A DNA stretch of 64,000 nucleotides from assembly GCA_029432775.1 (NCBI GenBank), contig JAROAZ010000002.1, positions 186,001 to 250,000 of the forward strand, written 5' to 3'. This stretch comes from Pontiellaceae bacterium B12227. GTDB lineage: Bacteria > Verrucomicrobiota > Kiritimatiellia > Kiritimatiellales > Pontiellaceae. A program made the translations under genes and the position numbers. The notes below the pieces were generated by a model. It did no database searches. It was given only the letters and a program-made list of their open reading frames with translations, and was not told the DNA's origin. Below, in pieces: positions 34,981 to 44,092 of this stretch (the stretch's first letter is position 1; every line of letters begins with the position of its first letter).

Positions 34981-35324
34981 CCACCTGATTCCTTGAAATG
35001 CACACCAACAAAATCAGCCCGTTTTAGCCAGCGATTTTAAGGAAGCATTAGGAGATAAAGATCTGAGGTCAGCATGAAATGGCACCTTGTTAAGTTTGTT
35101 TACAGTGCTTTCAGCCTTTTTTCGGCAGTTCGTTCCTTAGCGTGTGCACTGACAGAGCCGGAAGTATTGTCCTACAGAAATGAGAGGCTTTTTCCTTCCA
35201 TAGTGACACCGCTGAAAAAGTTTTCCACCGCTGCTGCATAGCCTCTTCCTCCTCTGCCACCGGGTTACATCTTGATTTAGTAGATCGCTGAAGTAAGCTG
35301 TGGGCATTAATGGAGATTCATGAG
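34981..35324. other. Intergenic region between divergent genes
   Basis: No supported gene. It must carry both promoters of the radical SAM operon (leftward) and the phosphoesterase (rightward). The one clear structure is the copied piece of the TIGR03915 gene at 35190-35267. Confidence 0.6.
35190..35267 (-). pseudogene. Duplicated fragment of the TIGR03915-type gene
   Basis: About 75 bp nearly identical to 33071-33147, including AAAGTTTTCCAC and the long stretch around CTGCATAGCCTCTTCCTCC. It corresponds to the VAEEEEAMQQLWKTFFSSV part of the protein. It has a 1-bp deletion and no reading context, so it is a remnant of a partial duplication. Confidence 0.8.
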
Positions 35325-36254
35325 ATGCGCGAAGACTGGCTTATCACACGGTGTACCTTCCTGAAAGCCTCAGGTGCAATTGCGGGCGGAATCGCTTTGG
35401 GACCCGCTCAAGCGGCGGGAAATACGGCAAGCCTGCGCTTCGGTATTGTAACCGACGCCCATTATGCCGACACCGATCCTAAAGGGAGACGCTTCTACCA
35501 GGATTCCACCGGAAAGATGGCCGAATGCGTCGCACTGATGAATGACCAGAAAGTTGATTTTCTAATCGAGCTCGGCGACTTTAAGGATCAGAACCAGCCG
35601 GCCACCGAAGAGAGTACCTTGAAGAACCTCGCAGCCATCGAGTCGGTCTACGGTCAATTCAAAGGTCCCCGTTACCATGTTCTCGGAAATCACGATGTGG
35701 ACAGCATCTCAAAGGAACAATTCCTCGCTCATGTTGAAAACACGGGCATTAAACCGGGATCGAAGTATTATTCCTTCGATTCAAAAGGACTTCATTTCAT
35801 TGTGCTTGATCCAAACTTCAAGGCCGATGGTAGCGACTACGACCACGGAAATTTTGATTGGAAGGACGCCAATATTCCAAGCAAGGAACTGGTCTGGCTC
35901 AAAAATGATCTGGCCAAACACTCCGCCCCCACCATTGTATTTATTCACCAGCCGCTCGACCCTCGCAACGACAAGGTTTTCATCAGGAATGCGGAAGCTG
36001 TGCGGCAGGTTCTGCAGGAGAATAAGAAGGTTCTGGCGGTTTTCCAGGGGCACCTGCATGGCGGAAACCACGCCCGAATTGATGGCGTCCACTACTACAC
36101 GCTGAAAGCAATGGTGGAAGGCCCGGGAACAGAAAATAATTCATATGCAATTGTTGAAGTGGATCACGACCTCAACATCACCGTCAACGGCTACAGCCGG
36201 GCCGTCAGCAAAAAGCTGGCTCATCAGAAAGAAACGGCACCAATCCACTCGTAG
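35325..36254 (+). CDS. Secreted metallophosphoesterase
   Basis: A 309-residue protein with a hydrophobic N-terminus (FLKASGAIAGGIALGPAQA) resembling a Tat-type leader, but TRCTFLK replaces the twin Arg. The calcineurin-like metal site is complete: VTDAHY (DxH), ELGDFKDQ (GD), LGNHDVD (GNHD), FIHQPL (His) and FQGHLHGG (GHxH). It should hydrolyse a phosphomono- or diester outside the cytoplasm. I prefer the ATG at 35325 because GGAG lies 9 nt before it; 35310 is also possible. Confidence 0.82.
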   Translation: MREDWLITRCTFLKASGAIAGGIALGPAQAAGNTASLRFGIVTDAHYADTDPKGRRFYQDSTGKMAECVALMNDQKVDFLIELGDFKDQNQPATEESTLKNLAAIESVYGQFKGPRYHVLGNHDVDSISKEQFLAHVENTGIKPGSKYYSFDSKGLHFIVLDPNFKADGSDYDHGNFDWKDANIPSKELVWLKNDLAKHSAPTIVFIHQPLDPRNDKVFIRNAEAVRQVLQENKKVLAVFQGHLHGGNHARIDGVHYYTLKAMVEGPGTENNSYAIVEVDHDLNITVNGYSRAVSKKLAHQKETAPIHS

Positions 36255-36302
36255 CCATCAAACGCATCAATCCAAAAAAATTACAGGAATTGGAAAATCG
36301 GC

Positions 36303-37379
36303 TCACCGGCCCGACGTTGTCCCGGCGTAGCGCTTCCGGCAGTGCCGATTGAATTCTTCAAACAGCGGATCGTGCGTATGGTGTTCAAATTCATAGTTCC
36401 AGGCTTCGATATATCGCATGCCGAGCCGTTCAGCCTGTCTGAAGACAGCGGAATAATTTCCATCGGGAAAACGGTGGGGCTGATCGGAGCGGCCGATCAC
36501 CTGGCCATATAGATCGCCGGGAAATTTTTCAATCGCCTGAAGCAGATCGGGCTGATAACTGCTTTTCCCGGAAATCCACCACATACCGATCCCGACCTGA
36601 TTTTTAAGGGCCGGATCGGTGATGATTTCCCCCATGATTTTTTCAGGAATTTCACTGCTGCCAAGCAGTTCATGCACTTCAAAGGCAACAGCCTTGTTAT
36701 CAAACGCCCGGGCGGTTGACCGGATGGCGGATAGCGCGGCATCCGTCCAGATCATGGCAAATTTATCCTCTTCTCCGGCCGCAATCCCGGCGGCCGCAAG
36801 CAAGGTGCTCTGCGACACCCCGTTGAAATGACCTTCAATTCCATTACCGGTCATCTGCGGAACGTATACCAGTTTAAGCCGCTCATCCGTTTTATATTTT
36901 TCAGCCAGGGCCTGCATCAGAATCTCCAGCCGCTTCTGTACAACGGGATCCCAGTATTTCGGCATCGTTGTCATTTGCCCCCGAAACGAGCAGTTGAAGG
37001 TTTCTATGTGCATCTCGGAAACCATCCATTGCGGCGTGTGCGGCTTCATCGGCCGCTTGGAACGCTGCGGACGGTTCAACGGGCCTTTCGACTCAGCAGC
37101 AATAGCAGTCTCCACCGAGGTCCAGCCCGCATAAACCGCCAGACTCCAGCTTTTTCCTTCCGGTAGAATGCGAAGCTGCTGATCAATGGCCGAAAAATCG
37201 AACGCTCCCGGTTCAGGTTCCAGCTGGGCCCAGGATGCACGAACCAGCCCGCCCCTCAGCTCGGAATGTTTAACGGCCCGTTCCGTCAGCATGCTGCTGT
37301 AGCATCCCCAGGGTTTATCAATGTGTTCCGCACGCCCGTTCAAACAGCACACCGAAATCATGAATATTATCCAACGCAT
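36303..37379 (-). CDS. Secreted glycoside hydrolase-like (TIM-barrel) protein
   Basis: A 358-residue protein with a signal peptide (MRWIIFMISVCCLNGRA). The pattern GGLVRASWAQLEPEPGAFDFSAID is the N-terminal barrel strand of GH42/beta-galactosidase-like enzymes, and later segments (KLVYVPQMTGNGIEGHF, VAFEVHELLGSSE, YIEAWNYEFEHH) supply Glu residues that could serve as acid/base and nucleophile. I cannot assign a family or a sugar. It is a single gene with an inverted repeat upstream. Confidence 0.6.
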   Translation of the reverse strand: MRWIIFMISVCCLNGRAEHIDKPWGCYSSMLTERAVKHSELRGGLVRASWAQLEPEPGAFDFSAIDQQLRILPEGKSWSLAVYAGWTSVETAIAAESKGPLNRPQRSKRPMKPHTPQWMVSEMHIETFNCSFRGQMTTMPKYWDPVVQKRLEILMQALAEKYKTDERLKLVYVPQMTGNGIEGHFNGVSQSTLLAAAGIAAGEEDKFAMIWTDAALSAIRSTARAFDNKAVAFEVHELLGSSEIPEKIMGEIITDPALKNQVGIGMWWISGKSSYQPDLLQAIEKFPGDLYGQVIGRSDQPHRFPDGNYSAVFRQAERLGMRYIEAWNYEFEHHTHDPLFEEFNRHCRKRYAGTTSGR

Positions 37380-37436
37380 ATCAATTCCCCGTTACATTTT
37401 TATGAAAACGCGGGATGCCTCTCTTTAATTGTATCG

Positions 37437-37471
37437 TTTTCCAATGTTCTTATGGTCCGGACATTGGAAAA
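37437..37471. repeat. Expanded palindrome TTTTCCAATGT ... ACATTGGAAAA
   Basis: Two perfect 11-base arms separated by 13 bases, upstream of the glycoside hydrolase-like gene. It is the iterated palindrome with an enlarged centre. It could form a cruciform or bind a dimeric regulator. Confidence 0.75.
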
Positions 37472-37575
37472 TTATCCAAACGAATGAGCCTGACTGAATA
37501 ATGTTGAAATAAAAGAACTGACACCTGTCTCACAGCCGAACTCAGATTTTCGGGACCCGTCAGTAATTATTGGTA

Positions 37576-38106
37576 TTACACCTCAACCGCGCCCTTGCAG
37601 TCCGGATAAGCGGAGCAACCCCAGAATTGATGACCGGCGTTCTTGCCGGTTTTCGCCGTTCGAAGCACCATCGGCTTGCTGCACTTCGGGCAACCCGGAA
37701 CCGGGTCGGTGGTTTTCTGCTTCTGGCGTTCCTTCAGCCGTTCGGCAGCCAGCAACTCGCTGTAACCGCCCTCGGCACATTCCGCACCGCCTGCGCATCC
37801 GGGCTGTTCATCTCCCACATTTCCATATGCCGATGCCGCAAAAAATCCTCATAGTCCAACAGGAGTTCCTCAAGGCTCGCCCGCGCAACGTTCACCAACC
37901 GCAGCTCCGTCTGACTGGAGGTGGCCGAAGCCCGACTGCCCTCAGCAATGTTCTGCCGACCGCTCCGCCTGCACCATCTGATCCACCGTCCGCGAACGCC
38001 GGTCGATAAACTTTTCACAGAACCAGACCATCGCATCGTAAATCAGGGTTGAGGTCTGAAACGTAGCCAGTCCCCGATATCCCCCGCTCTTCCGTATTCT
38101 GCCCAT
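37576..38106 (-). pseudogene. Broken four-helix-bundle/zinc-finger-suffix gene
   Basis: The N-terminal frame starts MGRIRKSGGYRGLATFQTST and stops in AERSAEHC at a 5-bp deletion; the second frame continues SGRQNIAEGSRASATSSQTE and ...NVARASLEELLLDYEDFLR; a third frame gives GGYSELLAAERLKERQKQK and a topoisomerase-type zinc finger CPKCSKPMVLRTAKTGKNAG...CSAYPDCKG. Together they make one S23-like four-helix-bundle protein with a zinc-finger suffix, of the kind usual in PVC genomes, broken by two frameshifts. A ribosome-binding site (GGAGG) remains. It is the distal copy of the direct repeat shared with 39857-40275. Confidence 0.8.
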
Positions 38107-38285
38107 GCTGTTTCCTCCCTAATCAGTCAGATTTGTCTGATCCGACTGATTACAAAAGACCCGCAAACTTGGAAATTTTTTCTTAAAACCTACGAAATGG
38201 TGATGTTCACGAGGCGGCCGGGGACGACGATGACTTTGCGGATAGTTTTTCTTTCGAGCCAGGTCTGGACTTTTTCGGCGGCCAT
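37871..38285. repeat. Direct repeat, copy 1 (415 bp)
   Basis: More than 90 percent identical by eye to 39857-40275. It contains the last 96 bases of leuS, the leuS-downstream spacer and the first part of the four-helix-bundle gene. Confidence 0.85.
38190..38285 (-). pseudogene. Fragment of the 3' end of leuS
   Basis: Encodes the last 31 residues of leucyl-tRNA synthetase with a few changes (ending [14 protein letters not shown]) and stops at the same place. Its first ATG overlaps the stop of the ATPase gene (TAATG). It is a by-product of the duplication. Confidence 0.85.
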
Positions 38286-39475
38286 TATTCTTTCCAATCA
38301 TCGCCCGGCATTACCCGATGCATAAAACCACCAAATAGAGGAACTGTAAAAGCCGTGTCTCCATGGTTCGGACTCCAAATCATACCCTTGTAGATAAGCT
38401 GGGCGCGTGTTGGACCAAGCGAGCTGACTTTCCTGTCCAGAATCTCAGCTATATCGCCCGAGCGGTGCGGTCCATCCCCCAGCTCAGCCATTGCGCGCAA
38501 GTACCGCTTCTCTGAAGGGGTCAAACGGTCAAACCGAACGCGAAAGAAACTTTCATCCAAGGCGGCAACCGCTTCCTTTGAAACCAGCTCAACATCCGTA
38601 AGTGTGATAGGTGATTGCTCTGCGGCATCCCATGCATGCTTTCCCCACTCCTGAAGAAAGTAGGGATAGCCTTCAGTTTCATCCACAATTCGATCCAGCG
38701 CATCCTTTTCCACAACCACATCCTGATCCGATGCGGGTTTGCTGATCGCCTGCTTGGCGGCAGGCGCTTCAAGCGGTCCAATTTCAGGAAAATCAAACAA
38801 ACGCTCCGCATAGGATTTAGCACGGCCCATGCGACCACGCAGCTGAGGAAGCCCGGCACCAACAAGCATAACCGGCAATTTGCGCTGGGACACACGGTGC
38901 AACGCCATAATCAAGGCCTCCAGTTCCTCTTCCTGAACATACTGGAGTTCGTCGATAAACATAATGAGTGCACTTTCGGCACTCTTCGCGGCGTTGCCCA
39001 CCAATTCCAACAATGCTTGCAGGTCATGCTCTAAATCACCGTTGTCGGCCAGGCCGGGTTCGGGGTCAAAATCCAATCCCACTTCAATGTCTTCATATTT
39101 AAACTTCAACGCCTTCGCAAATCCCGCCAGCCCACGTAATGCCCGGTTAGCTAAGTCCTTTGCCTTTTCATTGCGGGAAAGCTGTAGCAACGACAAACGA
39201 AGTTGCGGAGCGAGTAAAGCAGGTAAAGACCGGTTTTCCGGCGCCTCAATACGTAAGGTCTGGAATCCGGCGGCTTCCGCGTTGTCGCGCATTCGATCCA
39301 ACAGCACCGTCTTGCCTACCCCGCGCAAGCCGACCATGAGAACACTTTTTGCCGGAAATCCCAAACGCGTTCGTTCGGTAGCAATATGGATAGTTTCCAG
39401 CAGTTCATCACGCCCTGCCAGTTCCGGCGGAGGAGTCCCCGCACCCGGCGCAAATGGATTGGTTATCGGATTCAT
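38285..39475 (-). CDS. AAA+ ATPase (ORC/Cdc6-like ATP-binding protein)
   Basis: A 396-residue protein. Walker A GLRGVGKT at about 49-56, Walker B ALIMFIDELQ at about 169-178, sensor region VMLVGAGLPQL, and a C-terminal winged-helix-like part (LTPSEKRYLRAMAELGDGPHRSGDIAEIL). It belongs to the broad ATP-binding family related to archaeal Orc1/Cdc6 and MoxR-like ATPases often found on mobile or accessory segments. The stop lies exactly at the edge of a direct repeat. An inverted repeat sits upstream of the start; AAGGGG precedes the ATG. Confidence 0.85.
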   Translation of the reverse strand: MNPITNPFAPGAGTPPPELAGRDELLETIHIATERTRLGFPAKSVLMVGLRGVGKTVLLDRMRDNAEAAGFQTLRIEAPENRSLPALLAPQLRLSLLQLSRNEKAKDLANRALRGLAGFAKALKFKYEDIEVGLDFDPEPGLADNGDLEHDLQALLELVGNAAKSAESALIMFIDELQYVQEEELEALIMALHRVSQRKLPVMLVGAGLPQLRGRMGRAKSYAERLFDFPEIGPLEAPAAKQAISKPASDQDVVVEKDALDRIVDETEGYPYFLQEWGKHAWDAAEQSPITLTDVELVSKEAVAALDESFFRVRFDRLTPSEKRYLRAMAELGDGPHRSGDIAEILDRKVSSLGPTRAQLIYKGMIWSPNHGDTAFTVPLFGGFMHRVMPGDDWKE

Positions 39476-39491
39476 GCGCCCCTTATATAGC

Positions 39492-39534
39492 GAAATTAGC
39501 CAAATTACAAACTTTTTATAATTTAGCTAATTTC
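39492..39534 (-). promoter_or_regulatory. Operator-like inverted repeat upstream of the ATPase gene
   Basis: GAAATTAGCCAAAT (39492-39505) and ATTTAGCTAATTTC (39521-39534) are near-perfect inverted arms with a 15-bp AT-rich centre. It lies 17-60 bp before the ATG, where a regulator would control transcription; CTATATAA nearby could be a -10. Autoregulation is possible but not shown. Confidence 0.5.
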
Positions 39535-39565
39535 CGTATAAACGCCTTTTGACATCTATGCATGC

Positions 39566-39690
39566 ACGGTCGGAGGCCTCACCGACCGGGCGACGAGGTG
39601 AGCGCGCCGAATAGAAGCGGTCTCGCCCCTCCACCAGAGAGGTGTAGCCGAGATCCTCGATCTCGGATCGCCTACAGGCAGGATCGCCGC
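39566..39690. repeat. Dispersed structured repeat, copy 2
   Basis: Matches 32694-32822 block by block and contains the self-complementary GATCCGAGATC-GAG-GATCTCGG when read on the minus strand. Confidence 0.6.
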
Positions 39691-39805
39691 TGCGCGGGAA
39701 TAGCCACGAAGGAGCGCATAGAAAACAGAGAAGAACCTGCATGTTTTGAGTTCTCTGCGCTCTTTCGCGGCCATTTCTTCAGTGTCGCAGGAGCAATAGA
39801 AGCGA

Positions 39806-40096
39806 TTAATGATCGGGCCGGTTTCTTCGCTCATATCGGTTCCAGACACCTAATCCAAGGCTCGCCCGCGCAACGTTCACCAACCGCAGCTCCGTCTGAC
39901 TGGAGGTGGCCGAAGCCCGACTGCCCTCCGCAATGTTCTGCCGACTGCTCCGTGCCGCCTGAACCATCTGGTCAATCGTCCTTGAACGCCGGTCGATAAA
40001 CTTTTCACAGAACCAGACCGTCGCGTCGTAAATCAGGGTTGAGGTCTGAAATGTAGCCAGTCCCCGATATCCCCCGCTCTTCCGTATTCTGCCCAT
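39806..40096 (-). pseudogene. Truncated four-helix-bundle gene copy next to leuS
   Basis: A 96-codon frame that starts MGRIRKSGGYRGLATFQTST with a GGAGG site and follows the four-helix-bundle family to NVARAS, then runs into unrelated sequence (LGLGVWNRYERR) at the direct-repeat edge. The helices after that point and the zinc-finger suffix are missing. Unlike the distal copy it has no 5-bp deletion in the first half. It may still be translated as a shortened protein. Confidence 0.65.
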
Positions 40097-40275
40097 GATG
40101 TTTCCTCCCTAACCAGTCAGATTCGTCTGATCCGACTGATTACAGGAAACCCGCGAACTTGGAAAGTTTTTCTTAAAACCTACGAAATAGCAATATTCAC
40201 CAGGCGGCCGGGGACGACGATGACTTTTCGGATGGTTTTGCCTTCAAGCCAGTGCTGTACTTTTTCGGAGGCCAT
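39857..40275. repeat. Direct repeat, copy 2 (419 bp)
   Basis: Includes the true 3' end of leuS, the spacer and the start of the four-helix-bundle gene. Same order and orientation as 37871-38285, so it is a direct repeat flanking the ATPase gene. Confidence 0.85.
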
Positions 40276-42702
40276 GGCGATGGCTTCGATTTCGTCTTTA
40301 GTGGCTGAAGACGGAACTTTGATCTTGTCGCGGACTTTGCCGTTGACCTGAACCGCGAGCTGGAGCTCATCGCGCTTGAGTGCTTCTTCGTTGACCACCG
40401 GCCAGTCGGCATTCATTACACCGGCTTCATGACCCAGTTCCACCCACAGCTCTTCGGCAATGTGCGGCGCGAAGGGGGAAATGAGCAGCACGACGTTCTG
40501 AATGGCGTCGCGGAAAACGATTTTTGCTGATTCGGACGAATCATCGGAAATCTTGAGGTGGTCGACGGCGTTCATCAGCTCCATAATAGCCGCAATGGCG
40601 GTATTGAAGGTGAACGCACCATCGAGCCCGCGGGTAATCTGCTGGATCGTTTCGTTGGTTTTGCGATACAGGTCGCGCTCGGCGTCCTGCATATTTCCAA
40701 GGTCAGGAAGTTTGCCTTCTACCGATTTGAGCAGGTCGAGGTTCTCTGAAATTCGGCGCCAGATGCGTTTGAGGAAACGGGACGCGCCTTCAACGCCGGT
40801 GTCCTGCCACTCGGCTTCTTTTTCCGGCGGGCCGATAAAGAGGGTGTAGAGGCGGACGGTGTCGGCACCGTATTTTTCTAATAACTCTTCGGGGCTGACG
40901 ACGTTGCCCTTGGATTTTGACATTTTGTGCAGATTGCCGTCGGGACCTTTTTTACAGATCATGCCCTGTGTGAAGAGGTGCTTGAACGGCTCGTCGAAAT
41001 CGATGAGGCCGAGATCCTTGATGGCCTTGGTGAAGAAGCGGGCGTAGAGCAGATGCAGAATCGCATGCTCGATGCCACCGATATATTGGTCCACCGGCAT
41101 CCATTTGTTTGCGGTGGCCGCATCGACTGCCTGCCCTTCATCTTTTGCGCTGAGGTAGCGCAGGAAATACCAGGAGGAATCGACGAAGGTGTCCATGGTG
41201 TCGGACTCGCGGGTAGCGGGTTTTCCACACTTTGGACATGCGCAGTTCATGAAGGCTTCGCTGGATTTGAGCGGCGATTCGCCTTCGGCTTTAAATTCAA
41301 CATCGGTCGGCAGCAGGATCGGGAGGTTTTCCTCCTTTTCCGGAACCACACCGCAGTCGTCACAATAAACCATCGGGATGGGCGCGCCCCAGTAACGCTG
41401 ACGGGAAATGAGCCAGTCGCGCAGGCGGAAGTTGATTTTACCGGAACCGAAGCCTTTTTCCTCGGCGGCGGCGGTCATTTGTTTAATCGCCTCGCGGTTG
41501 TCGACGCCGGAAAATTCGCCGGAATCGACACAGGTGCCGTCTTCCGTATAGGCGTCTTCCATCTCTTCCAGAACGAGTGAATTGTCCGGATTCTGGATGG
41601 AAAGCTTGATGGGCAGGTCATATTTTTTTGCAAAGGCAAAGTCGCGGGTGTCGTGTGCCGGAACGGCCATGACGGCGCCGGTGCCATACATCAGCACATA
41701 GTTGCCGACCCACAGCTCAATCTTTTCGCCGTTGTACGGGTTGATCAGGTAGCGGCCGGTAAAGCGGCCTTCTTTTTCGACTTCGTCGGCTTCGCGGTCG
41801 AGGTTGGTCAGCTTGGAGCTGGCCTTGATAAATTCGAGTACTTCAGCTTCCTGCGGCAGCCCTTTAACCAGGTTTTTCAGTTCCGGGTGTTCCGGCGCGA
41901 GCGCCATATAGGTGCAGCCGTAGATGGTGTCGACGCGGGTGGTGTAGCAGGAAATTTTATCGACGCTGTCCCCCGCCCCGTCTTCGCGCGGCACGATCGG
42001 GAAATCAATTTCGGCGCCTTCGGAGCGGCCGATCCAGTTTTTCTGCATGGTCTTCACGCGGGTCGGCCAGCCGTCGAGCGTGTCGAGATCGTCGAGCAGG
42101 CGCTGGGCATATTCCGTGATTTTGAAGAACCATTGATCCATCGACTTTTGGTCGACCTCGGAATCGCAGCGCTCGCAGGCACCGTCAACGACTTGTTCGT
42201 TGGCGAGCACGGTGGCGCACGACGGACACCAGTTGACGTTGGAGTTCTGTTTATAGGCGAGGCCCTTATTATAGAACTGAATAAAGAGCCACTGCGTCCA
42301 TTTGTAGTAGTCGGGCATACAGGAGGTGACCTCCTTGTCCCAGTCATACATGCAGCCCCAGGCGCGGAGCTGCTCTTTCATGGTGGCAATGTTGGCGGTG
42401 GTGTATTCCGCCGGCGGCGTGCCGGTTTTAATGGCCGCATTTTCCGCGGGAAGGCCGAACGAGTCCCAACCCATCGGGGTCAACACATCGAAGCCCTGCA
42501 TCTTTTTGTAGCGCGCAACGGCGTCACCGATGATGTAGTTGCGGCCGTGGCCGACGTGCAGCTTGCCCGACGGATACGGGAACATCATCAGGCAGTAGTA
42601 CGGATTTTCCGCCGTCGCCAGATCCGTATTAAAATCGCCGTTGTCGTCCCAGAAGTTCTGCCACTTGGACTCAATATCGCTGAATGGGTAATTTTCCTGC
42701 AT
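40180..42702 (-). CDS. leuS: Leucyl-tRNA synthetase
   Basis: An 840-residue class I synthetase of the bacterial type. It charges tRNA-Leu with leucine in the cytoplasm. The HIGH-type motif [13 protein letters not shown] at about 44-56, the editing (CP1) domain with [19 protein letters not shown] at about 330-350, zinc-binding CPSC...CERC and CPKCGKP, and KMSKSKGN at about 592-599 are all intact. Length is in the usual 800-880 range. It is followed by the four-helix-bundle copy. Its last 96 bases are duplicated at 38190-38285. Confidence 0.98.
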   Translation of the reverse strand: MQENYPFSDIESKWQNFWDDNGDFNTDLATAENPYYCLMMFPYPSGKLHVGHGRNYIIGDAVARYKKMQGFDVLTPMGWDSFGLPAENAAIKTGTPPAEYTTANIATMKEQLRAWGCMYDWDKEVTSCMPDYYKWTQWLFIQFYNKGLAYKQNSNVNWCPSCATVLANEQVVDGACERCDSEVDQKSMDQWFFKITEYAQRLLDDLDTLDGWPTRVKTMQKNWIGRSEGAEIDFPIVPREDGAGDSVDKISCYTTRVDTIYGCTYMALAPEHPELKNLVKGLPQEAEVLEFIKASSKLTNLDREADEVEKEGRFTGRYLINPYNGEKIELWVGNYVLMYGTGAVMAVPAHDTRDFAFAKKYDLPIKLSIQNPDNSLVLEEMEDAYTEDGTCVDSGEFSGVDNREAIKQMTAAAEEKGFGSGKINFRLRDWLISRQRYWGAPIPMVYCDDCGVVPEKEENLPILLPTDVEFKAEGESPLKSSEAFMNCACPKCGKPATRESDTMDTFVDSSWYFLRYLSAKDEGQAVDAATANKWMPVDQYIGGIEHAILHLLYARFFTKAIKDLGLIDFDEPFKHLFTQGMICKKGPDGNLHKMSKSKGNVVSPEELLEKYGADTVRLYTLFIGPPEKEAEWQDTGVEGASRFLKRIWRRISENLDLLKSVEGKLPDLGNMQDAERDLYRKTNETIQQITRGLDGAFTFNTAIAAIMELMNAVDHLKISDDSSESAKIVFRDAIQNVVLLISPFAPHIAEELWVELGHEAGVMNADWPVVNEEALKRDELQLAVQVNGKVRDKIKVPSSATKDEIEAIAMASEKVQHWLEGKTIRKVIVVPGRLVNIAIS

Positions 42703-42904
42703 CGCCTTGCTCCCTTAAAAATATGATCACGTAGGTGAAAGAGCGGGAATATTAGGGATTTGCGGCCGTTTTTCCACTTCCAAAGGTTGGAAAAATTACA
42801 TGCCTTTCCAAAGCCGGAAATGAAATTCCGTAAATTATTATTGCATTACTCACAATACATGGGTAAACCGATAACCATTCACACGATTATAAGGAGTACA
42901 ACTA
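42703..42904. other. Spacer between divergent leuS and porin genes with two palindromes
   Basis: Holds TTCCAAAGGTTGGAA (42778-42792) and TTTCCAAAGCCGGAAA (42805-42820), two members of the iterated palindrome placed 12 bp apart, followed by AT-rich sequence and AAGGAG for the porin gene. Confidence 0.7.
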
Positions 42905-44089
42905 ATGAATATTTTAAAAACAACCACTGTGGCGGCATTGACCGTCGGCTTAGTTTCACAGGCTTCCGCAACGGAAGGCATTAACCTGATCGGGATCGGT
43001 CCGGTCCAGCAGGGCACCGCGGGAGCGGGGGTGGCTTCGGCCAAAGATTCCACCTGGTCGATTCTCAACCCGGCCGGCATCACGGAGCTGGAAAACAGCA
43101 TTGATGCCTCCTTTCAGGTTTTTGCCCCGGTTCGGACCATTGATTCGAACGCGAGCGGCGGAGCCGGAAAACAGAGCGATGAATCCGCATTTGTGATTCC
43201 CTCGCTGAGCGGATCGTTTCAGGTAAGCGAAAACGGATTTGTCGGAATCGGCCTGCATGGTACCAGCGGCATGGGCGTTGATTACAACTATGGACGAATC
43301 GGTGCGGGCGCACCGCCTTTCACTCCCCAGACGGACGGCGACACCATGACCGAACTCTCCGTGGCCAAACTCACAGCCATCTATGCACACAAATTCGGTG
43401 ATTCCGGCTTCAGCCTCGGAGCGGGTCCCGTTCTGGTGCTGTCACGACTGCGCACCGATATGCTCAACCCCGCCACTTTCACGTATTCAGGCGGCGATTG
43501 GGACAATGCATTGGGAGCCGGAGCCATTATCGGATTTAATCAGGAGCTCGGGCGCGTGTCCATTGGGGGCAGTTATATGAGTGAACAGTGGGTTGAAGAG
43601 TTCGACGACTATAACGACCTGCTCGGCGGTTCACTCAACCTTCCGCAACAGCTCACGCTGGGCGCAGCCATCGATGTCCTTGAGAATCTCGAACTGGCTG
43701 TGGACTATCGCTGGGTCGGCTGGAACGAGCTCGATACACTGGGCGACACCTTCGGCTGGGATAACCAGCATATCGTAAAGGCGGGCCTCACCTGGGATGT
43801 TTCCGAAGCCTGGACGCTGCGAACCGGTATCTCGCACGGCAACTCGCCGATCGACTCCGACAGCGCATTCGGCAACGGCCTTTTCCCGGCGATTGTTGAA
43901 ACGCATCTCGCACTTGGTGCTTCCTATGCCTGGGAAAAATGGGCTGTTCATGCAGCTTATATCCATGCATTGGAAAACAGCGTGACTGCCAACGGAAACG
44001 ACTCCGGCCCGTTGCAGCCGCTGGCCGACGGTACTGAAATCACGATGTATCAGAATTCACTGACCGCCGGCGTATCCTATCGGTTCTAG
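42905..44089 (+). CDS. FadL/OmpP1-family outer membrane protein
   Basis: A 394-residue protein with a signal peptide (TTTVAALTVGLVSQASA). The first mature residues EGINLIGIGPVQQGTAGAGVASAKDSTWSILNPAGI match the N-terminal plug of FadL-like channels, and the rest alternates like beta strands (GGSYMSEQW, AVDYRWVGWNELD, VKAGLTWDVSEAWTLRTGISHG) ending in the C-terminal aromatic SYRF of outer-membrane barrels. Members pass hydrophobic compounds such as fatty acids. AAGGAG precedes the ATG. Convergent with the secretion operon, with only 3 bp between stops. Confidence 0.85.
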   Translation: MNILKTTTVAALTVGLVSQASATEGINLIGIGPVQQGTAGAGVASAKDSTWSILNPAGITELENSIDASFQVFAPVRTIDSNASGGAGKQSDESAFVIPSLSGSFQVSENGFVGIGLHGTSGMGVDYNYGRIGAGAPPFTPQTDGDTMTELSVAKLTAIYAHKFGDSGFSLGAGPVLVLSRLRTDMLNPATFTYSGGDWDNALGAGAIIGFNQELGRVSIGGSYMSEQWVEEFDDYNDLLGGSLNLPQQLTLGAAIDVLENLELAVDYRWVGWNELDTLGDTFGWDNQHIVKAGLTWDVSEAWTLRTGISHGNSPIDSDSAFGNGLFPAIVETHLALGASYAWEKWAVHAAYIHALENSVTANGNDSGPLQPLADGTEITMYQNSLTAGVSYRF

Positions 44090-44092
44090 GCC

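Larger units (their letters stand above)
39476..39805. other. Intergenic region upstream of the ATPase
   Basis: Contains the operator-like inverted repeat (39492-39534), a hairpin (CGGTCGG/CCGACCG at about 39567-39589) and copy 2 of the dispersed structured repeat. No gene is supported. Confidence 0.6.

Noticed and set aside
41653..42726. Plus-strand open frame of 357 codons opposite leuS
   Set aside because: Shadow of leuS; composition is not that of a folded protein.
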